This document shows, piece by piece, positions 10,552-19,878 of a stretch of DNA of 64,000 nt (position 1 is its first letter; the number at the start of each line of letters is the position of its first letter). The translations under genes and the position numbers were made by a program. The DNA comes from Microcoleus sp. FACHB-672 (GTDB lineage Bacteria; Cyanobacteriota; Cyanobacteriia; Cyanobacteriales; Oscillatoriaceae): contig NZ_JACJOU010000013.1 of NCBI RefSeq assembly GCF_014695725.1, forward strand, positions 124,001 to 188,000, read 5' to 3'. The notes beneath the pieces are model-generated. The model ran no database searches, had not been told where the DNA came from, and saw only the letters and a list, made by a program, of their open reading frames with translations.

Positions 10552-12360
10552 TTGGTTCAACTATCCGCTACCACCCAGGTGGAAAGTCCCCAAGAATGGG
10601 ACTTATCAGACCTTTATCAAGGCTTTGACGATCCCCAACTGGCGCAAGATTTGCAAGCATTGCAGCAGAGTGCGGCACAGTTCCGGGAACACTATCGCGG
10701 CAAAGTTGCCGAACTTAAACCGGAGGCTGTGGCAAGCTGTCTGCAACAGCTGGAAACCATCGCAGAAAAATCCGGTTATGTGTACGCCTTCCCCTCCCTC
10801 GTCTTCTCTGCGGATACCCGCAACACTGAGGCAAAGCAATTTCTCGACAAAGTGATGGAAGCGCTGACGATTGTCGAGAACCAGCTGTTATTTTTTGATT
10901 TGGAACTGCAAAAGCTCGATGCTGAGAAGTTTGCCGAATTGCAAGCCTCACCGGCACTGCAAACATACAGCCACTACCTAGATCGTATCGCCGAATTGCG
11001 CCCTCACAAGCTGTCTGAGGAAGTTGAGCAAACTCGCAACCAAGATAGCCTCACAGGACGGCAAGCGTTTGTCCAGTTGCGTTCCGTACACTTGGGTGAA
11101 CGAGAATACGAGCCGGTGACAACACCAGAAGGTAAAACTGTCACGGAAGAAGCCGAACTTAGTGCGCTGCTGTTTCACCCAGATGCCGACGTGCGCTATG
11201 ACGCTTACCTGTCAGTGCGGGACGTGATGCACGAGCACAACTCGCTGTATGGCTTCATTCTCAACACCATCGCTCAAGATCACCGGATTGAAAGCCAGAT
11301 GCGGGGATACACCGGCACGTTGCACAAGCAATTGTTAGCCGATGAAGTTTCTGAGCCGGTTTTCCGCGCCATTATGGAAGGCACCGGCAGCCGGTTTGAC
11401 TTATTCCAGCGTTACTATCAGCTCAAAAGCAAAGCCTTGGGGCAAAAAATTCGCATCTGCGATATTTACGCGCCTTGGACATCAGGCGATGAGCTAACGC
11501 CGCCGGTGAACTATAAAGCCGGTGTAGAAACTCTACTCACCGCTTTAGAAAAATTTGATGTAAACTACGCCCGTCGTGCGGAAGAATTTTTCATCAAAAA
11601 CTGGGTAGATGCGAAAGTGCGTCCAGGCAAACGCGGTGGTGCGTTTTGTTCCTACACCCACGGTAAGCACAGTTATCTGATGCTTTCCTACACAGATGAC
11701 TACAACTCCCTGTTTACTTTAGCCCACGAAATGGGGCACGGATTGCACTTTGCCTGGATAGGAGATCGGCAATCTTATTTCAACAGTAACCCACCAATGG
11801 TGCTGGCAGAAATTGCTTCCACTTTTAATGAACTGCTGCTGCTCGATCACCTGCTTAAAACTGCAGCAAATGACAAAGTTCTCACCAAGTCTTTGATCAC
11901 GCGGCAGTTGGAAGATCAGTTAAATCTGCTATTCCGCCAAAGCACCATCAGCCGGCTGGAATTAGCCATTCACGAACGAGCTGCCGAGGGCAGTTTTGAT
12001 CGTAAATGGGTTAACGCACAGTGGATGGAACTGTATCGCACACTCTGCGGCGATGCCGTCGAATTGCTGCCAGAACATCAATATGATTGGGCGCGGATCG
12101 GTCACATTTTCTTTAAACCGTTCTACTGCTACCAATACACGGCCTCTAATATTGTCAGCTTAGCCTGCTATCAAAAATACCTACAAACCGGCAAAGATTT
12201 TATCCCCGGTTACATGGAATTACTCGCTGCCGGTGGCAGTATGAATCAGGTAGAAGCCTTGCGCCGGTATGTAGACGTAGACATAGAAGATCCAGCGACG
12301 ATTCGGGGCGCTTTAGGTTATGTAGAAAGTCTTTTAGACCAACTACAAGCAACCCTTTAA
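10552..12360 (+). CDS. pepF: Oligoendopeptidase F-like M3 metallopeptidase
   Basis: Zinc metallopeptidase of family M3 that cleaves short peptides in the cytoplasm. The zinc signature HEMGH is in TLAHEMGHGLHF near residue 394, with the third ligand Glu expected in the following PMVLAEIASTFNE segment. Length (602 residues) fits the M3B family. The open frame begins at a TTG at 10522, but a strong Shine-Dalgarno AAGGAG lies 7 bases before another in-frame TTG at 10552, which I choose. No signal peptide. It is followed by a stem-loop at 12372-12404, so it is probably monocistronic. Confidence 0.92.
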   Translation: MVQLSATTQVESPQEWDLSDLYQGFDDPQLAQDLQALQQSAAQFREHYRGKVAELKPEAVASCLQQLETIAEKSGYVYAFPSLVFSADTRNTEAKQFLDKVMEALTIVENQLLFFDLELQKLDAEKFAELQASPALQTYSHYLDRIAELRPHKLSEEVEQTRNQDSLTGRQAFVQLRSVHLGEREYEPVTTPEGKTVTEEAELSALLFHPDADVRYDAYLSVRDVMHEHNSLYGFILNTIAQDHRIESQMRGYTGTLHKQLLADEVSEPVFRAIMEGTGSRFDLFQRYYQLKSKALGQKIRICDIYAPWTSGDELTPPVNYKAGVETLLTALEKFDVNYARRAEEFFIKNWVDAKVRPGKRGGAFCSYTHGKHSYLMLSYTDDYNSLFTLAHEMGHGLHFAWIGDRQSYFNSNPPMVLAEIASTFNELLLLDHLLKTAANDKVLTKSLITRQLEDQLNLLFRQSTISRLELAIHERAAEGSFDRKWVNAQWMELYRTLCGDAVELLPEHQYDWARIGHIFFKPFYCYQYTASNIVSLACYQKYLQTGKDFIPGYMELLAAGGSMNQVEALRRYVDVDIEDPATIRGALGYVESLLDQLQATL

Positions 12361-12371
12361 AACCCGTAAAC

Positions 12372-12404
12372 TTTTAAGGGCAACCCCAAGGTTGTCCTTA
12401 AAAA
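12372..12404 (+). terminator. Stem-loop after pepF
   Basis: AAGGGCAACC and GGTTGTCCTT pair around a short loop with flanking TTTT/AAAA extending the stem (one G-T pair). It lies 12 bases past the pepF stop. No long T-run on the plus side, so terminator function is inferred from position. Confidence 0.55.
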
Positions 12405-12600
12405 CTTAACAAAAAAATACACTTAAAAAACCCATCATCTGCTTTCATCTGTGCTGATCGGTGTGTATCAGCGGTTAAAAAAAATTCCCTCTATGCCGGC
12501 AACTAAGGGATATTGGCAAAAACCGGCTACAGCCAATCTATCGCGCCGGCTCAAGACACTGCGTTAAAATTCTCAAGCCAAAGTAACGCAGTCATTTTCT

Positions 12601-13434
12601 ATGCAAATCAACTGGCAAACCGCCAAAACTTACGAAGACATTCTCTACCACAAAACCGACGGCATCGCTAAAATTACCATCAACCGTCCCCACAAACGCA
12701 ATGCCTTCCGCCCTAAAACAGTCTTTGAACTCTACGATGCCTTTTGCGATGCGCGTGAGGACACCGGCATTGGCGTCGTACTCTTCACTGGCGCGGGACC
12801 TCACACCGATGGCAAATACGCATTTTGCTCTGGCGGCGATCAAAGTGTTCGCGGGACAGCCGGCTACGTCGATGATGCCGGCATCCCCCGCCTGAATGTG
12901 CTGGACTTACAGCGCCTAATTCGTTCCATGCCCAAAGTGATCATTGCCCTCGTTGCCGGCTACGCCATCGGTGGGGGTCACGTCTTGCACCTGATCTGTG
13001 ACTTGACAATTGCCGCAGATAACGCCGTGTTTGGACAAACCGGCCCAAAAGTCGGCAGCTTTGACGGGGGTTTTGGGGCTAGCTATTTGGCTAGAGTTGT
13101 GGGCCAAAAAAAGGCACGAGAAATCTGGTTTCTCTGCCGGCAGTACAGCGCACAGCAAGCATTGGAAATGGGCTTAGTCAATTGTGTCGTGCCGGTGGAA
13201 GAGTTGGAAGCAGAAGGCATAAAATGGGCCAATGAAATCTTAGAGAAAAGCCCCATTGCAATTCGCTGCCTCAAAGCCGCCTTTAACGCCGACTGCGACG
13301 GGCAAGCCGGTCTCCAAGAACTTGCCGGTAACGCCACCTTACTTTATTACATGACCGAAGAAGGTGCGGAGGGCAAACAAGCATTTCTCGAAAAACGCCC
13401 TCCCGATTTTCGCCAATACCCCTGGCTGCCATAA
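12601..13434 (+). CDS. menB: 1,4-dihydroxy-2-naphthoyl-CoA synthase
   Basis: Crotonase-fold enzyme closing the second ring of the naphthoquinone: o-succinylbenzoyl-CoA to 1,4-dihydroxy-2-naphthoyl-CoA, in the phylloquinone pathway needed for photosystem I. The MenB-type oxyanion-hole segment CSGGDQ, the [10 protein letters not shown] helix, and the C-terminal [16 protein letters not shown] tail are all visible. 277 residues is the normal length. The start ATG has no obvious Shine-Dalgarno. The gene stands alone between two hairpins, not in a men operon. Confidence 0.95.
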   Translation: MQINWQTAKTYEDILYHKTDGIAKITINRPHKRNAFRPKTVFELYDAFCDAREDTGIGVVLFTGAGPHTDGKYAFCSGGDQSVRGTAGYVDDAGIPRLNVLDLQRLIRSMPKVIIALVAGYAIGGGHVLHLICDLTIAADNAVFGQTGPKVGSFDGGFGASYLARVVGQKKAREIWFLCRQYSAQQALEMGLVNCVVPVEELEAEGIKWANEILEKSPIAIRCLKAAFNADCDGQAGLQELAGNATLLYYMTEEGAEGKQAFLEKRPPDFRQYPWLP

Positions 13435-13470
13435 TTCTAGAGTGCCAAAAATTAAGGTTTTTTCATAAAA

Positions 13471-13520
13471 AATCGCACCGGGTTTAAGTGCCGGTGCGAT
13501 TGAAATGAGAATTTTTACTC
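13471..13520 (+). terminator. Rho-independent-like terminator after menB
   Basis: Perfect 11-bp inverted repeat AATCGCACCGG (13471-13481) and CCGGTGCGATT (13491-13501) with a 9-base loop, followed shortly by a TTTTT stretch. It sits 37 bases beyond the menB stop. Confidence 0.75.
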
Positions 13521-13695
13521 AATTTTTCTTTAGACTCGAATTTTGCCTTGCTTTGAAGTAAGTCCAACCCTTACAAAACCTGCAATCTTAGGTCAAAATT
13601 TTCTATATCGAGTAATTCGGTAGATGCATCTCCAACGTCTTGACTTGTTTTTGGCCACTACCGGCCAGCAAGCTTCATTAATAAAATATTTTCAG

Positions 13696-14007
13696 TTACA
13701 CTAAAAGCGCCGAGGTCAACCTTGACGGGGTCACGTTGTTTTCCTGAGTGCAAGCATCTGCCTGAGAACAAGCTAATGAACCCTCTAAAGAAAGCGGTTC
13801 CTGACAGCTCAGCATTTCCTGATGCCAAAGTCTGAGTTCTTCCAGTGCTTCCCAAGAGGGAGCAAAGGGAGGAAGCGCCAACGAGCAAGCTGTCCAGCCG
13901 CCTCGCACCGGCACATCCAACTGTTGGCAATGACCACCGCGTCTTCCCACTGGCTGGTAAAAGCGGCAGTGGCGGCAGGCGGAAGCAGAGCAATTAAGGG
14001 TTTTCAT
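13696..14007 (-). CDS. Small conserved cyanobacterial protein with N-terminal Cys motif
   Basis: A 103-residue protein starting MKTLNCSASACRHCRFYQP, followed by GRRGGHCQQLDVPVRGGW and LPPFAPSWE. I recognise this pattern as a conserved cyanobacterial family of unknown function. The cysteines (C-x4-C-x2-C, a later C before QQL, and one in TACSLA) suggest a small metal-binding or redox fold, but that is inference. The second half (Gln/Glu-rich, with CSQADACTQ) looks variable. Overlapping frames on both strands are less convincing because they lack this motif. Confidence 0.75.
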   Translation of the reverse strand: MKTLNCSASACRHCRFYQPVGRRGGHCQQLDVPVRGGWTACSLALPPFAPSWEALEELRLWHQEMLSCQEPLSLEGSLACSQADACTQENNVTPSRLTSALLV

Positions 14008-14454
14008 AAAGTTCTCGTTGGAGATGCGAATGATCGTCTTCTTTTATTTGTAATCGATCGCTCTCAACGTTATTTAGCCTGCAACCACCGATCCTGTATA
14101 GATTTAAGCGATCCCCGAGGTGTTTCTCCTCTTAATCTTTATTTTAGATTTACTTTAAAAACCGATACATATAACTTTAAAAATAGAAGCGGTCTATAGG
14201 CTGCAATAGACAAATTTAGGACAAAACTAAACGGGGATCAAGTAAAACGTTAAACATCTGACAAGAGGAATACACTAAAATCATTAACTAACAAGGTCTA
14301 AGAGGAAGAATTATACTCTGAATTTGCCATTCGTAAGGAGTAAATAATTACATTTTTTAAATCTTGCGAAAGGCCACAACCAAAAACCCTTTAAAAGAAT
14401 GGCTCCGGTCGGTTGCAAGCCGGCAAGCTGGCCCTGGCAAACCCTGGCTTCACC
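14008..14454. other. Intergenic region, no gene seen
   Basis: The left part is GC-poor; a plus-strand frame across 13822-14199 is only the complement of the small Cys-motif gene running on. No tRNA-like fold or strong inverted repeat was found. It should carry the promoter of the minus-strand small gene. Confidence 0.5.
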
Positions 14455-15012
14455 TCACCAGCCCCTCGTCGCACACAAGGCACAAACTCCCCAGCGCTGA
14501 AGCTCTCCCGGTGGCGCAGGACACTGACACTGCTCGCAAAGCGGTAAAGATTGCGTTCGCGCCTGTATGCCCTCAGCCCATTGCTGAAAAGCTTCCTTTG
14601 GCTCCTTAACAGCCGGCTTCGGTTCAATTTTATCGCCGGTTGGCGTATCAACTACCCGACTCGGATGCTCTCGCCACAAGACTGTTTGCTCTTGGGTTGC
14701 CGGCCCATCATTGAGTGGGTTGTGCCACTGAGCCGTCGAAAAGCGAATATCTACCAGAGATGCCGGCAAACGCAAATTTAACTTGGCCAAAATCTGCCGA
14801 CGCTGGAACATGAGCTGTTGTGCCCAAACCGCACTCGATGTCGCTACCTTTAGCACCCCGCGATCAATAGCAAGCGGTCGAGTTTGAGCCATCACCGCTG
14901 CACCGACCACTTCGGGCCAACAGCGCAGCAAACTTTGAAATTCCTGTGATTGCTGCAACCCCGCGTGATTTTCTAGAGAGCCTATCACCTGATTGAGAGC
15001 TTTAAAAGCCAT
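14455..15012 (-). CDS. DciA/DUF721-family protein with C-terminal zinc ribbon
   Basis: Residues ~1-100 match the DUF721/DciA family: SLLRCWPEVVGAAVMAQTRP, then VLKVATSSAVWAQQL and a helix QRRQILAKLN. In other bacteria DciA loads or assists the replicative helicase. A variable linker leads to a C-terminal CEQCQCPAPPG...CALC motif that can bind zinc, an arrangement common in cyanobacterial members. An upstream ATG at 15054 is in frame, but a purine-rich GAGAGGGG just before the ATG at 15012 favours the shorter 185-residue form. Helicase loading here is inferred from the family. Confidence 0.8.
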   Translation of the reverse strand: MAFKALNQVIGSLENHAGLQQSQEFQSLLRCWPEVVGAAVMAQTRPLAIDRGVLKVATSSAVWAQQLMFQRRQILAKLNLRLPASLVDIRFSTAQWHNPLNDGPATQEQTVLWREHPSRVVDTPTGDKIEPKPAVKEPKEAFQQWAEGIQARTQSLPLCEQCQCPAPPGELQRWGVCALCATRGW

Positions 15013-15508
15013 CGCGCCCCTCTCAAATTTTTGCAAACGCCCGGTTATCAGCAAAGCTCATCAGCGATGCCTCCCTTTATATTCTGATGGCTCTGTGACT
15101 TATCTAGGTAGAGGTTTTGGCAACAAGAAAGCCGGCTGCAGTTAAACGCATTAAAAAAGCCTCAAAAATGATAGAACCCCTCGCCGGTAAAAATCTTGAA
15201 GGGAGACTTAAAATAAAGCATCGATGAATCGGCACAGATCACTGTTCAGCAATGGCTAAACATCTGCACCAAAAGACCCAACCCGCGCAAACAGCAACCG
15301 CCATCAAAAATATTTCACCTCAGCCATTGGCTTTAACCCTTGTCAGTGGGAACAATGGGCGAGCAAAAACCGGCTCTGGTGTAAGATATCAAGTTAAGCT
15401 TTTAAATCGGTACAAACAGAACTGCCCAAAACAGGTCGCCCGCACCTGAGGGATAAACCACTTCACTACATGATGCGCGATCGAAACAGCCGGTAGGAGC
15501 CGCACGCA
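15013..15508. other. Divergent intergenic region dciA-like / SPOR gene
   Basis: Contains a 65-codon frame at 15252-15449 with no Shine-Dalgarno and no recognisable motif, which I do not call as a gene. It presumably holds promoters for both flanking genes. Confidence 0.5.
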
Positions 15509-16912
15509 ATGAGCAAAAGTCCCGACCTTGTCTCAGCCACACCCGCCTCGCCAACCCATTCATTGAAGCCGGCCTTAAAAGCGGCTCTCGGCAGTTTGGA
15601 TGTGCAGCTAGAGGAAGAATTAACCCGATACCGACGCCAGCGACGCCGGGAACAAACGCCCACGTCTAACCGAGGAATTGGCCAAAACCAAAGCCGAGAC
15701 CCCTTAGATTTAATTTATGTGACAGCCACCGGCGGCAGAACCCAGCCGAATGCAGGCTCACTGGCGGAAATGCCGCCACCGTCGGTGTCCATTGACCCGC
15801 CGGCTCCAACCTGGCAAAAAGAGGAGCTATCACTGCCCCAGATATCGATCCCACCCTCAGCGGCAGAGCTAGCTGGCTCCAACGCGCTAGAAGCCTCTCA
15901 AACAGCCAACGGCGAACCTAGCCCCACCACCGAAATTGCTGCCGGTGAAAGTTTAGCCCATCCCAACAAAAGCGAAGCTCCAAACGGCTATTTGGAGTCC
16001 TCAGAAGAACTGCTCAAAAGTCTTGGTGACCCACGAGCAACCAAAGCAAGACAAAGGGAACGGAACACCGCAGACAACCTGCTCAGCCCCCTGGGCATCG
16101 GGTCAATGTTGCTGTTTTTAATGGCTAGCGCGATCTTCGGGTACGTGGCCACCAATCCGTCCGGTCTGAAACACCTCTCACCGAGCCGGCTTTTTAACCA
16201 GCAAACGCCCAACACCGCCCAAAATTCAAACAATACAACCGTCACCACCGGCGGTGCGGCGGAAGCCAGCCTGCCAACCTCCCCAAATTTAGCCTCCGAA
16301 GAATTTGTGGAACTTGATTTGGGCACACTCAGTACAGTGAATCCCTCGCCCACGCCACTACTGGCCCCAGTCCTACAATCTTCTGTTCCACCGCAAGCCG
16401 CCAGCGCTACCCCGATTCCCCAGGTCACTGTCAAATCAGGCCCAGTGCCCACTCCCAGCCCAGCCGCCAAATCCAGAGGTTTGGGAAGCTTGACAGCGGC
16501 TTTATTGCCTCCATCAAACAAACCGCAAGGGTCGAACAAGCCGCCGGCAAAAGGACAGCCCCTGGCTCCCCCAGCCGCGCCGAAAGCACCGGCACCGACA
16601 GTAACGGTTGTAACACCTAGCCCAGCAGTAACCATAACCACGGCACCAGCAGCCACGCCCACCGCCACGCCAACAGCCGCCGCAACAGCGAACGCCGAAT
16701 CTGCTACAGACGATTACTTCTATGTTGTCTTGAATTATGACGGCGAAGCTAGTCTGGAAAAAGCACGGCAAGTCGTCGCAGATGCCTACGCACGCGACTT
16801 CCCAGCCGGCTCTCAAATCCAGTTAGGGGCTTTTAATGATGCGGCTACTGCCCAAATTTTGGTGCAGGAACTGCAACGACAAGGACTGGCAGCCAAGGTT
16901 TACCGGCCTTAA
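15509..16912 (+). CDS. Membrane protein with Pro/Thr-rich linker and C-terminal SPOR-like domain
   Basis: 467 residues. A basic, Arg-rich cytoplasmic N-terminus (YRRQRRREQ) and acidic linker precede one membrane helix near residues 195-215 (GSMLLFLMASAIFGYVA). A long Pro/Ala/Thr-rich stretch follows, and the last ~70 residues resemble a SPOR domain (YFYVVLNYDGE, then IQLGAFNDAATAQILVQEL, LAAKVYRP). SPOR domains bind denuded peptidoglycan at division sites, so an envelope or septal role is likely but inferred. The low-complexity linker explains the long shadow frames on the other strand. Confidence 0.8.
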   Translation: MSKSPDLVSATPASPTHSLKPALKAALGSLDVQLEEELTRYRRQRRREQTPTSNRGIGQNQSRDPLDLIYVTATGGRTQPNAGSLAEMPPPSVSIDPPAPTWQKEELSLPQISIPPSAAELAGSNALEASQTANGEPSPTTEIAAGESLAHPNKSEAPNGYLESSEELLKSLGDPRATKARQRERNTADNLLSPLGIGSMLLFLMASAIFGYVATNPSGLKHLSPSRLFNQQTPNTAQNSNNTTVTTGGAAEASLPTSPNLASEEFVELDLGTLSTVNPSPTPLLAPVLQSSVPPQAASATPIPQVTVKSGPVPTPSPAAKSRGLGSLTAALLPPSNKPQGSNKPPAKGQPLAPPAAPKAPAPTVTVVTPSPAVTITTAPAATPTATPTAAATANAESATDDYFYVVLNYDGEASLEKARQVVADAYARDFPAGSQIQLGAFNDAATAQILVQELQRQGLAAKVYRP

Positions 16913-17296
16913 GTGGGCCAATGAGAGCGGGCAAGATCCCGTAAAACTGCAAATCGGTTTTTCGCGTCTTGCCGGCATCAAAACAAAGGCCGGTTTTTCA
17001 GCAAGTCTGCCGGCAGCGGCAAAGTCACAGGCTACAAAGCTTGAAATACGCTCATAGCAGTTTTTTGGTAAGATTAACCTGTTGGTGAATTCGCCATCAC
17101 CATGCAATAAGCACCTTTTGTGAAAATGCAAACACCTCAGCGGTTTGCATAATCGTGCGAGTAATACCCGCAATTCATCCTAGGCAGTAAGACTGATAAG
17201 GTCTCAAAAGAAGACATTCATTCAAAAAGCTAGGAAGAATGCGGTCAGTGCTGTTCCTTCAACTGCCTGGAAATCCGGTACAAGGAAGAATCCGTT
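16913..17296. other. Intergenic region upstream of pspA-like gene
   Basis: No supported ORF. Contains several TGCCGGCA palindromes (for example 17008-17015) and an AAGGAAGAA ribosome-binding site immediately before the next start. Confidence 0.5.
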
Positions 17297-18001
17297 ATGG
17301 GATTATTTGACCGTGTCATGCGGGTGATTCGCGCCAATATCAACAGTCTGGTTGGCAGCGCGGAAGATCCAGAAAAAATTCTGGAACAAACTGTGATTGA
17401 TATGCAGGAGGATCTGATCCAACTGCGGCAAGCGGTCGCCCAGGCAATTGCCACCCAGAAACGCACAGAGCGCCAGTGCAGCCAAGCTCAATCCACAGCA
17501 GATGAATGGTATCGCCGCGCCCAGCTAGCACTGCAAAAAGGGGATGAGAATTTGGCCCGCGAAGCCCTGATGCGGCGGAAAACCTACCACGAAACAGCAC
17601 AGGCAATGAAGGCGCAGATTGAACAACAAAGTGGTGTTGTTAACCAGCTCAAGCAAAATATGCGGAGCTTGGAGAGCAAAATTGCCGAGGCTAAAACGAA
17701 AAAAGATTTGTACATTGCCCGCGCCCGCTCTGCCAAAGCTTCTGAAAAGTTGAACGAGATGATGGGACAGTTCAACACCGGCAGCGCCATGAATGCCTTC
17801 GAGCGCATGGAAGAGAAAGTTATGCAGCTCGAAGCCCGATCAGAAGCAATCGCACATCTGGGACACGATGATTTAGAAAACAAATTTGCCGCTTTGGAAG
17901 GGGGAGGCGGTGTTGATGCTGAACTAGCGGCGATGAAATCTCAAATCATTAGGGGTAGCGATCCAGCCAAATTGCCTCCCGGTGAGTCATCGAATCCGTA
18001 A
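17297..18001 (+). CDS. pspA: PspA/IM30 family protein lacking the VIPP1 C-terminal helix
   Basis: A 234-residue ESCRT-III-like coiled-coil protein (MGLFDRVMRVIRANINSLV, AEDPEKILEQ, DMQEDLIQLRQAVA, QKGDENLAREAL). The family binds anionic membranes through the amphipathic N-terminal helix and forms rings or rods for membrane repair. It ends about 20 residues after ELAAMKSQI without the conserved C-terminal helix of VIPP1, which is why I call it PspA-like. A paralogue with that helix follows 375 bases downstream on the same strand, so tandem duplication is evident. AAGGAAGAA precedes the ATG. Confidence 0.88.
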   Translation: MGLFDRVMRVIRANINSLVGSAEDPEKILEQTVIDMQEDLIQLRQAVAQAIATQKRTERQCSQAQSTADEWYRRAQLALQKGDENLAREALMRRKTYHETAQAMKAQIEQQSGVVNQLKQNMRSLESKIAEAKTKKDLYIARARSAKASEKLNEMMGQFNTGSAMNAFERMEEKVMQLEARSEAIAHLGHDDLENKFAALEGGGGVDAELAAMKSQIIRGSDPAKLPPGESSNP

Positions 18002-18376
18002 ACGATTTTTAATAAATGTGAAAGAGAAAACAGCTTCTCAAACGCAGCAATCGCTTGCCGGCACCCGAAACTTGGCAGACTAACTCTTGAAGCCAGTTCT
18101 TTCACAACGGAAAGCAGATGCCGGCTAAATACAAAGAAATTCCCTTGCCTCTACCGATTAAAGCCTGAAGTTTTTACACTGAAGTAAGAGAGTCCTCTGT
18201 GGAATCTCCACCAAGGCTGTGTGCCTCCCTGAAAATACCAACTTAAACTAGATATTAAGTTGAGGGCAGCCGTCTCAGACTGAACCGATTGAGACGCTGG
18301 CCACCTAAATTAAACCCAACGGGCTGACACCAGAAGCCTGACATACCTCGTAAACCCTAAAAGGAAAGACGAAATC
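18002..18376. other. Spacer between pspA-like and vipp1 with two inverted repeats
   Basis: Two perfect 7-bp inverted repeats lie in tandem: AACTTAA/TTAAGTT (18240-18261) and CGTCTCA/TGAGACG (18271-18296). No T-run follows. They could be regulatory sites or a leader structure for the downstream vipp1. No ORF seen. Confidence 0.5.
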
Positions 18377-19147
18377 ATGGGATTGTTTGATCGCATTAGC
18401 CGCGTCGTCCGGGCCAATATGAACGACATGGTCAGCAAGGCAGAAGATCCTGAAAAGGTCTTAGACCAGGCCATCATAGATATGCAGGAAGACCTGGTGC
18501 AGTTGCGTCAGGCCGTTGCCAGTTCGATTGCCACACAAAAACGCACCGAGCAACAGTACAATCAGGCTCAATCTCAAGCTAACACCTGGCAACAACGCGC
18601 CCAGCTAGCTTTGCAAAAAGGGGATGAAAATCTAGCCCGCGAAGCACTGGTTCGGAAAAAAAGCCACGCTGAAACAGCAGGAACGCTGAAAGCCCAGCTG
18701 GATACGCAAGTGACTCAGGTGGATACGCTCAAGCGCAACCTGATTGCTTTGGAAAGTAAGATTTCTGAAGCCAAAACCAAAAAGAATATGCTCAAAGCGC
18801 GGGCGCAAGCTGCTAAGGCGAACGAACAGCTGCAAAATACGATTGGCAATTTGGGCACTAGCAGCGCAATGGGCGCTTTCGAGCGCATGGAAGAGAAGGT
18901 TTTGCAAATGGAAGCCCGATCTCAAGCGGCTGCTGAGCTGGGTGGTAGCGATTTAGAAAGTCAATTTGCCTTGCTTGAATCTGGCAGCAATGTTGACGAT
19001 GAACTCGCAGCAATGAAAGCTTCCCTTAGCGGTGCTCCTCCCACCCAAGAAGCTCTACCCGCTTCTGGCCAAACGAGTGCCCCCAAAAACAATCAAGCCG
19101 TTGACGCTGAATTGGAAGAACTGCGTTCGCAACTCAACGATATGTAG
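18377..19147 (+). CDS. vipp1: VIPP1/IM30 thylakoid membrane-remodelling protein
   Basis: 256 residues, with the PspA core (MGLFDRISRVVRANMND, AEDPEKVLDQ, KTKKNMLKARAQAAKANEQL, GTSSAMGAFERMEEKV) plus a linker and the extra C-terminal helix VDAELEELRSQLNDM that separates VIPP1 from PspA. VIPP1 is required for thylakoid maintenance and membrane-stress protection. AAAAGGAAAG precedes the ATG at good spacing. High similarity to the gene upstream indicates tandem duplication and divergence, the usual PspA/VIPP1 relation in cyanobacteria. Confidence 0.92.
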   Translation: MGLFDRISRVVRANMNDMVSKAEDPEKVLDQAIIDMQEDLVQLRQAVASSIATQKRTEQQYNQAQSQANTWQQRAQLALQKGDENLAREALVRKKSHAETAGTLKAQLDTQVTQVDTLKRNLIALESKISEAKTKKNMLKARAQAAKANEQLQNTIGNLGTSSAMGAFERMEEKVLQMEARSQAAAELGGSDLESQFALLESGSNVDDELAAMKASLSGAPPTQEALPASGQTSAPKNNQAVDAELEELRSQLNDM

Positions 19148-19466
19148 GTCTCACCGGCTCTTGATCGTTTCTCCAGCAACCCAGGTCTCGATAAACCGCT
19201 GTGCGTCCACTCTCTCACCTGTTCCATTTCGAGCGAACACAGAGGGGATGGATGACTTCAGGGAGTCTATCGGGACCTGTTTGCTAAGTGCTGGCCGATA
19301 AAATCTGGATAAGATGCGGACAAGCGAGGAATAATCAAACGGATACGAGAATGTGGGTCAACCGGCTCGGTTTATTGTTGCGCTCACAGATTTGCCTTGA
19401 GGTGACAAAAAGCTTCACAATAATGAAACTGTAAAATTCTGTGGCAGATTGAGTAACGGGAGTGCT
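19148..19466. other. Intergenic region upstream of thioredoxin gene
   Basis: No gene seen. GGGAG lies 4 bases before the ATG at 19467. Confidence 0.5.
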
Positions 19467-19790
19467 ATGAGCAGCCTCATTTCCATTAGCGATGCCGAGT
19501 TTGAAACCGAAGTCCTGCAATCCACAACGCCTGTTTTAGTTTACTTTTGGGCGTCTTGGTGTGGCCCGTGCCGGCTCGTGTCACCCTCCGTGGACTGGGC
19601 CGCAAACAACTACAGCGATCGCCTCAAGGTCGTGAAAATGGAAGTTGATCCCAATCCCGCCACCGTCAAGCAATATAAAGTGGAAGGAATTCCGGCTTTG
19701 AGATTGTTTAATGGGACTGAAGTGATTGAGTCCTATGAAGGGGCGATCAGCCAGCAAAAACTAGCCGGTCTGCTAGACGCCCATTTGTAA
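19467..19790 (+). CDS. Thioredoxin-family protein
   Basis: A 107-residue single thioredoxin fold with the canonical active site WASWCGPCRLV and the cis-Pro loop EGIPALRLF. It should be a soluble dithiol-disulfide reductase. An in-frame TTG at 19449 would add six residues, but ACGGGAG directly before the ATG at 19467 favours the shorter form. It precedes an aminotransferase gene by 88 bases; a strong inverted repeat lies between them, so co-transcription is uncertain. Confidence 0.9.
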   Translation: MSSLISISDAEFETEVLQSTTPVLVYFWASWCGPCRLVSPSVDWAANNYSDRLKVVKMEVDPNPATVKQYKVEGIPALRLFNGTEVIESYEGAISQQKLAGLLDAHL

Positions 19791-19803
19791 AGATAGAGTT
19801 ATC

Positions 19804-19852
19804 GTCTTTTGTCATTTGTCCGGCGAAGGGTGCAGGCTCAATGACAAAAGAC
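19804..19852. repeat. 13-bp perfect inverted repeat between thioredoxin and aminotransferase genes
   Basis: GTCTTTTGTCATT (19804-19816) pairs exactly with AATGACAAAAGAC (19840-19852) across a 23-base loop. The arms contain the TTTGTCA heptamer-like unit that recurs in short tandem repeats of filamentous cyanobacteria (family recognition from memory). Could be a terminator or a mobile palindrome. Confidence 0.75.
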
Positions 19853-19878
19853 AAATAACACAAAACATCTGACACTAT

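Noticed and set aside
13471-13501. Riboswitch or small RNA
   Set aside because: A simple perfect hairpin right after menB is explained better as a terminator.
13822-14199. 125-codon plus-strand frame opposite the small Cys-motif gene
   Set aside because: It overlaps a minus-strand gene with a conserved motif and shows no motif or ribosome-binding site itself.
15252-15449. 65-codon plus-strand frame before the SPOR gene
   Set aside because: No Shine-Dalgarno and no recognised pattern; kept only as a mention in the intergenic entry.
15988-16668. 226-codon minus-strand frame in the SPOR gene
   Set aside because: Composition is the complement of the Pro/Ala/Thr-rich linker (Gly/Val/Ala-rich), a typical shadow.
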